From Woeseiaceae bacterium (GTDB lineage Bacteria; Pseudomonadota; Gammaproteobacteria; Steroidobacterales; Woeseiaceae), in NCBI GenBank assembly GCA_030065915.1, contig JASJCQ010000019.1, forward strand, positions 55,497 to 119,496: a stretch of 64,000 nt of DNA, read 5' to 3'. Made by a program: the position numbers and the translations under genes. The notes under the pieces were generated by a model. It made no database searches and had not been told where the DNA came from. It was given only the letters and a program-made list of their open reading frames with translations. Below are positions 59,155 to 64,000 of the stretch, piece after piece (positions within the stretch are counted from its first letter, which is position 1; each line of letters opens with the position of its first letter).

Positions 59155-61182
59155 ATGGCAAACACACACTGGTCTTCCGAATCCGATGCCGACGGCATCG
59201 TCTGGTTGCGAATTGACAAGGCCGACGGCGGGGCAAACGTTCTGTCCGGCCCGGTCCTGATGGAGCTCAACGACTTGCTGGAGAAGCTCGCGTCAAGCCC
59301 GCCCAAGGGCGTCGTAATCCACTCGGGCAAGGCAAACGGCTTCATCATGGGCGCCGATATCAATGAATTCACGACGATCGAGAATCCTGACCAGGCCTAC
59401 GAGCTGATCCGTCTAGGACAGCAAGTCCTCGATAAGCTCGAGGCGCTTCGCTGCCCTACCGTGGCTGCGATCAATGGCTTCGCATTGGGTGGCGGCCTCG
59501 AACTCGCGATGGCCTGTGATTATCGGCTCGCGTTTACCGGCGACCGCAAGGCCTTCGGTCTGCCGGAGGTACAGCTTGGCATCCACCCTGGTTTCGGGGG
59601 TACGGTGCGAGCCGTACAGATCATGGGCGTCCGCCCGGCGATGCAGTTGATGCTGACCGGGGCGCCGATCAATGCCGCTAAGGCGCGCAAGCAAGGGTTG
59701 GTGGACCGCATCGCGAGTGAGGACAACTGGCGCCAGGCGGCGAAAGAGATGATCGCCGCGCCGCCGCCCAGGCAGTCAGCGCCGTTTGCCGAGAAGCTCC
59801 TGAATCTGCCGTTTGTTCGCCCGCTGATAAAGCCGACGCTGGTCAAGCAAGTCGCCAGGAAAGCGCGCAAAGATCACTACCCGGCGCCCTACGCCATTAT
59901 CGATCTCTGGGCGAAATACGGCGCATCGCCCAAGAGTGGCTACGAAGCCGAAGCGCGCTCGATCGCCGAGCTGATGTGTTCAGACACGTCTCGCAATCTC
60001 GTGCGGGTCTTCTTCCTGCAAAACCAGCTGAAGTCGCAAGGCAACAAGACGGACGCAAAGATCGAACACGTGCACGTTGTCGGTGCCGGCGTCATGGGCG
60101 GCGATATCGCGGCCTGGTGCGCGCTTCGCGGCCTGGATGTGTCGCTGCAGGACCGGGAGATGAAGTACATCGAGCCGGCCCTGGAGCGAGCCGGCAAGTT
60201 GTTCTCAAAGCGCATCCGTGACGACAAAAAGCGTGCGGCGGCGACTGCACGCCTTGTCGCGGATCCAGACGCCAATCATGTCAAGGACGCGGATCTGATC
60301 ATTGAGGCGATCTTCGAGGACCGGGATGCCAAACGCGAGCTGTACGCGAACCTGCAGCCGTCGATGAAGGATGCCGCGCTGCTGGCGACGAACACGTCCA
60401 GCATCCGGCTCGAGGAACTGCGCGAAGGGCTCGAACAGCCGGAGCGCTTTATCGGCCTGCACTTCTTTAATCCCGTTGCCCAGATGATGATTGTCGAGGT
60501 CATCCGCTGCGAAGACACGACGCAGGAAGCCCTGGATGCAGGCTTCGCATTCGTGAAGCGCATTGGCAAGCTGCCGCTCGAGTGTGCGAGTGCGCCGGGT
60601 TTCGTCGTCAATCGCATCCTCGCGCCGTACATGGCCGAGGCGATGGCGCTGATCGACAGTGGCGTCGCCCTGCAGGACATCGATAAGGCAGCCGAGCGAT
60701 TCGGCATGCCCATGGGGCCCGTGGAACTCATCGACAGCGTCGGTATCGACGTCGCCTTGAATGTGTCAAAGGTACTCGGCGCCGCGATGAACCGGCCTGT
60801 TCCCGAGAGACTGGAAAAGATGGTCGCCGGCGGCCAGTTGGGACGTAAGTCCGGCCAGGGCTTCTACGCATGGGAAGGTAACAAGCCGAACAAGCCGACG
60901 GAGTCACATTCAGACGTACCCGGAGACATCGAGGACCGCCTGATTCTGCCAATGGTCAATGAGGCGGTCGCCTGCCTTAGCGATGGTGTTGTCAATGACC
61001 CGGACCTGCTGGATGCCGGCGTGATCTTCGGTACCGGATTCGCCCCGTTTCGCGGCGGGCCAATCAACTACGCGAGAGATCGCGGCATCGACGATGTAAC
61101 CGCGTCGCTCAAGACGCTGGCCAGCCATTACGGTAGTCACTTTGAACCACATGCGGGTTTTTCGGCTCTTAAGAACGACTGA
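59155..61182 (+). CDS. Bifunctional enoyl-CoA hydratase / 3-hydroxyacyl-CoA dehydrogenase
   Basis: A 675-residue FadJ/FadB-like multienzyme. Crotonase part: oxyanion loops NGFIMGADINEF and ALGGGLELAMACDYR, with catalytic Glu116 and Glu138 (FGLPEVQLGI), corresponding to both glutamates of E. coli FadB. Dehydrogenase part: Rossmann GAGVMG (310-315) in HVHVVGAGVMGGDIAAW, and catalytic-type His436 in GLHFFNPVAQ, then APGFVVNRILAPYMAEAMAL. It carries both steps between enoyl-CoA and 3-ketoacyl-CoA in beta-oxidation. No thiolase partner gene (fadI/fadA) is adjacent, so the operon pairing of E. coli fadIJ or fadBA is absent. Confidence 0.93.
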   Translation: MANTHWSSESDADGIVWLRIDKADGGANVLSGPVLMELNDLLEKLASSPPKGVVIHSGKANGFIMGADINEFTTIENPDQAYELIRLGQQVLDKLEALRCPTVAAINGFALGGGLELAMACDYRLAFTGDRKAFGLPEVQLGIHPGFGGTVRAVQIMGVRPAMQLMLTGAPINAAKARKQGLVDRIASEDNWRQAAKEMIAAPPPRQSAPFAEKLLNLPFVRPLIKPTLVKQVARKARKDHYPAPYAIIDLWAKYGASPKSGYEAEARSIAELMCSDTSRNLVRVFFLQNQLKSQGNKTDAKIEHVHVVGAGVMGGDIAAWCALRGLDVSLQDREMKYIEPALERAGKLFSKRIRDDKKRAAATARLVADPDANHVKDADLIIEAIFEDRDAKRELYANLQPSMKDAALLATNTSSIRLEELREGLEQPERFIGLHFFNPVAQMMIVEVIRCEDTTQEALDAGFAFVKRIGKLPLECASAPGFVVNRILAPYMAEAMALIDSGVALQDIDKAAERFGMPMGPVELIDSVGIDVALNVSKVLGAAMNRPVPERLEKMVAGGQLGRKSGQGFYAWEGNKPNKPTESHSDVPGDIEDRLILPMVNEAVACLSDGVVNDPDLLDAGVIFGTGFAPFRGGPINYARDRGIDDVTASLKTLASHYGSHFEPHAGFSALKND

Positions 61183-61359
61183 CCGGCAGCACGCGAAACA
61201 AAGTGAGCGGTCGGTCACGATGCACGACAATAATCCTATCGGAAGTCATTGAATTAAAGGTAGAATACCGACGATTTTGCGGGCCGGTTCGGTCCGTTTA
61301 GAACAAGCAAGAATGATCATTGCGAAGAAATCTAAGAAGGTGACGCAACAGGATGTGGC

Positions 61360-62400
61360 ATGTCCGCTGAGGTAGAAACCGCGCTCTTGAGGCAATTTAC
61401 GCCGCTAAATGGCTTGAAGCGGGATAACCTGGTCGCGCTGAGCCGCAAGGTCCAGCTGCGTGAGTTATCGCCAGGACAGGTGCTTTTTAAGGAAGGCGAT
61501 ACTGAAAAACGCACGATTTACGTGGTCTCCGGCACGCTGGAGCTGGTCGACCAGGGCAAGGTGGCCGGCACCATCGTAGGCGGCACCGACCCCGCCAAAA
61601 ACCCCGTTTCCCCCGTATTCCCGCGCGAGTTGACAGCCAAGGCCCGGGATCGCGTCCAGTTCGTCTCCATCGACAGCGATCTGCTCGACGTGATGCTTAC
61701 CTGGGACCAGACCGGCACTTACGAAGTGTCAGAGCTGCAGGGTGAAGGCGACGAGGCCGAAGAGGACTGGATGACGATGCTGCTCCAGACCAAGGCCTTC
61801 CACAAGATTCCGCCGGCAAACATCCAGGCGATCTTCATGCGGATGCAGCAGATCAACTACAAGTCTGGCGACATCGTCCTGAAACAGGGCGCCGAGGGCG
61901 ACTATTTCTACGTGTTGATTCGTGGCCGGGCGCTGGTGACCCGCGAGACCCCGCTCAGCAAAGACGGCATCAAGCTTGCTGAGTTGCACGTCGGAGACAC
62001 CTTCGGGGAAGAAGCGCTGATCTCCGAAGCCAAACGAAATGCGACCGTCACGATGACAACGGACGGTGCGGTCATGCGCCTCGGCAAAGAGGACTTCAAA
62101 AAGCTCTTGAACGAGCCGATGCTCGACTGGGTTGACCGCTCGGAGGCGGACAAGATCATAGCGAACGGTGGCCAATGGCTGGACGTCAGGTTGCCGAGCG
62201 AGTTCGAGAATGCGCACATCGATGGCGCCGTCAACATTCCGCTCTACTTCATTCGCTTAAAGATGAACATGCTCGACAAAGACAAGTCGTACGTCGTCTG
62301 CTGTGATACGGGCCGACGAAGCTCAGCGGGCGCGTACATCCTGAACGAACGTGGCTACAACGCATACGTCCTTCGGGGTGGCGTCAGCACACAAAGCTAG
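61360..62400 (+). CDS. Double cNMP-binding domain plus rhodanese protein (paralogue)
   Basis: A 346-residue protein collinear with the one at 49404. Two cNMP-type modules: the first (LRQFTPLNGLKRDNLVALSR, VVSGTLELVDQGKVAGTIVG) is degenerate; the second (YKSGDIVLKQGAEGDYFYVL, FGEEALISEAKRNATVTM) has a proper cassette. The rhodanese has its Cys in VVCCDTGRRSSAGAY and the neighbouring IDGAVNIPLYFIRLKM loop. This copy has a more canonical rhodanese than the first (VPSEF-ASSKAN there versus LPSEFENAHIDGA here). AGGA precedes the ATG. Confidence 0.9.
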   Translation: MSAEVETALLRQFTPLNGLKRDNLVALSRKVQLRELSPGQVLFKEGDTEKRTIYVVSGTLELVDQGKVAGTIVGGTDPAKNPVSPVFPRELTAKARDRVQFVSIDSDLLDVMLTWDQTGTYEVSELQGEGDEAEEDWMTMLLQTKAFHKIPPANIQAIFMRMQQINYKSGDIVLKQGAEGDYFYVLIRGRALVTRETPLSKDGIKLAELHVGDTFGEEALISEAKRNATVTMTTDGAVMRLGKEDFKKLLNEPMLDWVDRSEADKIIANGGQWLDVRLPSEFENAHIDGAVNIPLYFIRLKMNMLDKDKSYVVCCDTGRRSSAGAYILNERGYNAYVLRGGVSTQS

Positions 62401-62489
62401 CCGGTTTGTCCTGCGCTTTCAGCGGCAGGTAGCAGCATTCTGAATCTCGAATAAAGAACTGCGCTCGCGGGATGCGGCTCAGTTGCCAT

Positions 62490-62828
62490 TCACATCGTGT
62501 GTGTTGGCTTGTCCCCGCCCAGCGCCCCAGCCAGGTAAGTCTCTATCTTCTTTTGGGTGTTACCCTGGTCCTGGTCGCTGAACTGGACGCCGATGCCGGC
62601 GGTCCGCTTGCCCTGCGCGCCCTTTGGCGTCATCCAGATGACCTTGCCCGCTACCGGGATTTTCTCTTCTTCTCCCATCAGGTTCAGGAGCATGAAGACC
62701 TCATCGCCAAGACGATACGAGCTGTTGGTCGGTATGAACAAGCCACCATTGACGACATAGGGCATGTACGCAAGATACAGCGCGCTCTTGTCCTTGATCG
62801 TCAGCGTCAGTAGTCCGGGTTTGCTCAT
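62490..62828 (-). CDS. pilZ: PilZ domain protein (type IV pilus assembly)
   Basis: A 112-residue PilZ protein: LLTLTIKDKSALYLAYMPYV, then NGGLFIPTNSSYRLGDEVFM and VAGKVIWMTPKGAQGKRTAG, IGVQFSD. It lacks the RxxxR of c-di-GMP binding PilZ domains, like the Pseudomonas PilZ that acts in pilus biogenesis through PilB/FimX. Third gene of tmk-holB-pilZ, five bases after holB. ATG at 62828. Confidence 0.9.
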   Translation of the reverse strand: MSKPGLLTLTIKDKSALYLAYMPYVVNGGLFIPTNSSYRLGDEVFMLLNLMGEEEKIPVAGKVIWMTPKGAQGKRTAGIGVQFSDQDQGNTQKKIETYLAGALGGDKPTHTM

Positions 62829-62833
62829 CTACG

Positions 62834-63826
62834 TTATCCAGCGGCCTGAATCTGGCTCAGCCCATCGAAGTTGTCGTGCCAGCTGACGTGTTTCAGCCCG
62901 TCAGCCCAGTCAATCAGCAGCCGCTCCAGCATCAGCTGGACATTAAAGCTGCCTTTAGGACTCGCTCTTAAGCGATTGATTATGTCTAAATAACAAATCA
63001 ATTTTCGTGTGTCCATGCGCTGAAGCACAGAATTGTCTAAAGCGAGAACTCCTGCCCACTTTTGGCACCCGCTTCGCGCTTTTATCAGTTTCAGGACCTG
63101 GTTTGAGAGCCAGTCCAGCACCATTGGCGTATCGAGTTTGGTCCATTTGGCCGCTACGGTCGTGGGCGGCATTGATCGCTGCGCGACCCCTCTAAATTCA
63201 GAGGCCATTTCCTTCAAGACGTCCAACGAGTCCAGCAATTCGAGCGCTACCAACGGCGCTCCCCCGGCGAAATCCAGCGCCATGCGCCAGTCGGCGCTGC
63301 TGCTCAGGTTATGCAGCCAGTCCAGCGCCACGTCCTCGGCAGGCACGGCGATGCCGATCTGCTGGCAGCGGCTGAAGATCGTTGCGGGCATGGCGCCGGT
63401 CCTGTCCGCTACAAGAACAATCAGCATGTCCCCCGGCGGCTCTTCGAGGGTCTTCAGCAGGCTATTCGCAGCCTCTCGCGTCATCGCATTGGCCGGCTCG
63501 ATAATCGCCGCCTTCCCTGTGCCCTCGTAACTGGTCAAGCCCGTACTGGCAATCAAGCCGCGGATCTGGTCGATTCCGATCGACGTCTTTTCCTCCTCGG
63601 GCCGGACAATGGCCAGGTCCGGCAGCTCGACCTCGTCCTCCCGGTGCTCCGGCAATTGCGATGCGCTACGCTCGAGCTTCTGCTCGGCCATCCAGCGCGC
63701 CATGGCGCGCTTGCCGACCCCGCGAGGACCGATCAACATGACGGCGTGGGGGGTACGCCCTTCCTCAAGCGCGCTGCGCCACCGGGCAGCCGGTTCTTCT
63801 AGCCATGGTATAGATTTATTTTTCAA
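62834..63826 (-). CDS. holB: DNA polymerase III subunit delta'
   Basis: A 330-residue AAA+-type clamp-loader subunit. VMLIGPRGVGKRAMARWMAE is the Walker A-like region (here G-P-R-G-V-G-K). The EEKTSIGIDQIRGLIASTGL, AAIIEPANAMTREAANSLLK and LEEPPGDMLIVLVADRTGAM segments give the Walker B/sensor region. The zinc cysteines of some bacterial delta' proteins are absent. It belongs to the clamp loader of the replicative polymerase. It starts four bases after the end of tmk, in the conserved tmk-holB-pilZ order. Confidence 0.95.
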   Translation of the reverse strand: MKNKSIPWLEEPAARWRSALEEGRTPHAVMLIGPRGVGKRAMARWMAEQKLERSASQLPEHREDEVELPDLAIVRPEEEKTSIGIDQIRGLIASTGLTSYEGTGKAAIIEPANAMTREAANSLLKTLEEPPGDMLIVLVADRTGAMPATIFSRCQQIGIAVPAEDVALDWLHNLSSSADWRMALDFAGGAPLVALELLDSLDVLKEMASEFRGVAQRSMPPTTVAAKWTKLDTPMVLDWLSNQVLKLIKARSGCQKWAGVLALDNSVLQRMDTRKLICYLDIINRLRASPKGSFNVQLMLERLLIDWADGLKHVSWHDNFDGLSQIQAAG

Positions 63827-63830
63827 TTAC

Positions 63831-64000
63831 TTATAAATCGTTATTAGAGCGGTCTATTATATTCGAAGCAGCCTGACGAACCCGCTCCCGGACTGTCTCA
63901 ATAGCGTCGCTCGCATCAATAACGATGAAACGATCCGGCTCTTTGGCGGCCAACTCGAGATACGTCGACCTGACCGCTTCGAAAAAGGCGACCGCCTCGG
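63831..64000 (-). CDS. tmk: Thymidylate kinase, C-terminal part only
   Basis: The minus frame from 64000 to the TAA at 63831-63833 reads EAVAFFEAVRSTYLELAAKE, then PDRFIVIDASDAIETVRERV and RQAASNIIDRSNNDL. This is the C-terminal end of a thymidylate kinase (FF-x-x-VR-x-x-YLELA-x-x-PDRF-x-VIDA). The start and the P-loop lie outside the window. Operon position before holB supports the call. Confidence 0.9.
   Translation of the reverse strand, partial: EAVAFFEAVRSTYLELAAKEPDRFIVIDASDAIETVRERVRQAASNIIDRSNNDL

Noticed and set aside
62405..62430. Short GC hairpin between the cNMP/rhodanese and pilZ genes as a terminator
   Set aside because: The five-base arms with a bulge are weak and there is no T-tract.

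Overview
The window reads as chromosomal DNA of a moderately GC-rich gammaproteobacterium. The best lineage marker is the right end, where tmk, holB and pilZ lie head to tail in the order common in gammaproteobacteria. The mix of lipoproteins, an outer-membrane barrel, a winged-helix/TPR regulator, ECF sigma factors paired with kinases or anti-sigma proteins, and cyclic-nucleotide/rhodanese proteins would fit a free-living, probably marine or sediment member of the Woeseiaceae/Chromatiales side of the class. That placement is inference. There is no rRNA, tRNA, CRISPR array, prophage or recognisable insertion sequence; most of the window is accessory and regulatory content, with housekeeping genes only at the right edge.

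Layout. 0-3 kb: a truncated minus-strand ORF, a DUF1304/GFA pair and a secreted serine hydrolase. 3-7.3 kb: a minus-strand group of a secreted protein with a caspase-like (clan CD) His/Cys signature, a patatin-like lipoprotein and a membrane-anchored coiled-coil protein. 7.6-11.3 kb: an HxlR regulator, a secreted vanadium-haloperoxidase-type enzyme, DUF6265 and VOC proteins, and a divergent HxlR-type regulator with a clean palindromic operator. 11.7-16.2 kb: a zinc-ribbon membrane protein and a winged-helix/TPR transmembrane regulator coupled to a small secreted protein, ending in a strong terminator. 16.3-20.4 kb: a two-gene DUF6493/SWIM zinc-finger operon. 20.6-27.4 kb: a flavin reductase, a class II amidotransferase, small unknowns, an ECF sigma factor translationally coupled to a Ser/Thr kinase with TPRs, and a YdeI-family protein.

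28-34 kb: a cNMP-binding FAD oxidoreductase without the redox cysteines, a frameshifted gene remnant, a trypsin-like protease, an ArsR regulator coupled to an AHSA1-VOC fusion, and a small regulator coupled to a membrane protein. 34-41 kb: unknown proteins, then an ECF41-type sigma factor with its carboxymuconolactone-decarboxylase partner, RidA and SnoaL-like proteins, an FG-GAP protein, a DUF6920-type protein and a divergent alpha/beta hydrolase. 41-49 kb: an ICMT-like methyltransferase, an unknown protein ending in six exact-length EF-hand-like repeats, an ABC1/UbiB kinase, an ECF sigma/anti-sigma pair and a HigBA toxin-antitoxin module. 49-56.6 kb: a cNMP/rhodanese protein, an outer-membrane barrel, a lipoprotein/SMI1 pair, two membrane proteins and an MbnP/MbnH ('metallo-mystery pair') copper-protein operon. 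56.7-64 kb: GlpQ, a TIR-like protein, an endonuclease/exonuclease/phosphatase-family enzyme, a FadJ-like multienzyme, a second cNMP/rhodanese paralogue, and pilZ-holB-tmk.

Regulation is the common theme. Three ECF sigma factors of different types, each with a different control partner, lie within 24 kb. There are also two HxlR-type regulators, one ArsR, one small winged-helix regulator, a membrane winged-helix/TPR regulator and three cNMP-binding proteins. The loci that most deserve follow-up are the caspase-like/patatin group, the EF-hand repeat protein, the DUF6493/SWIM pair, the solitary TIR-like gene and the MbnP/MbnH pair.
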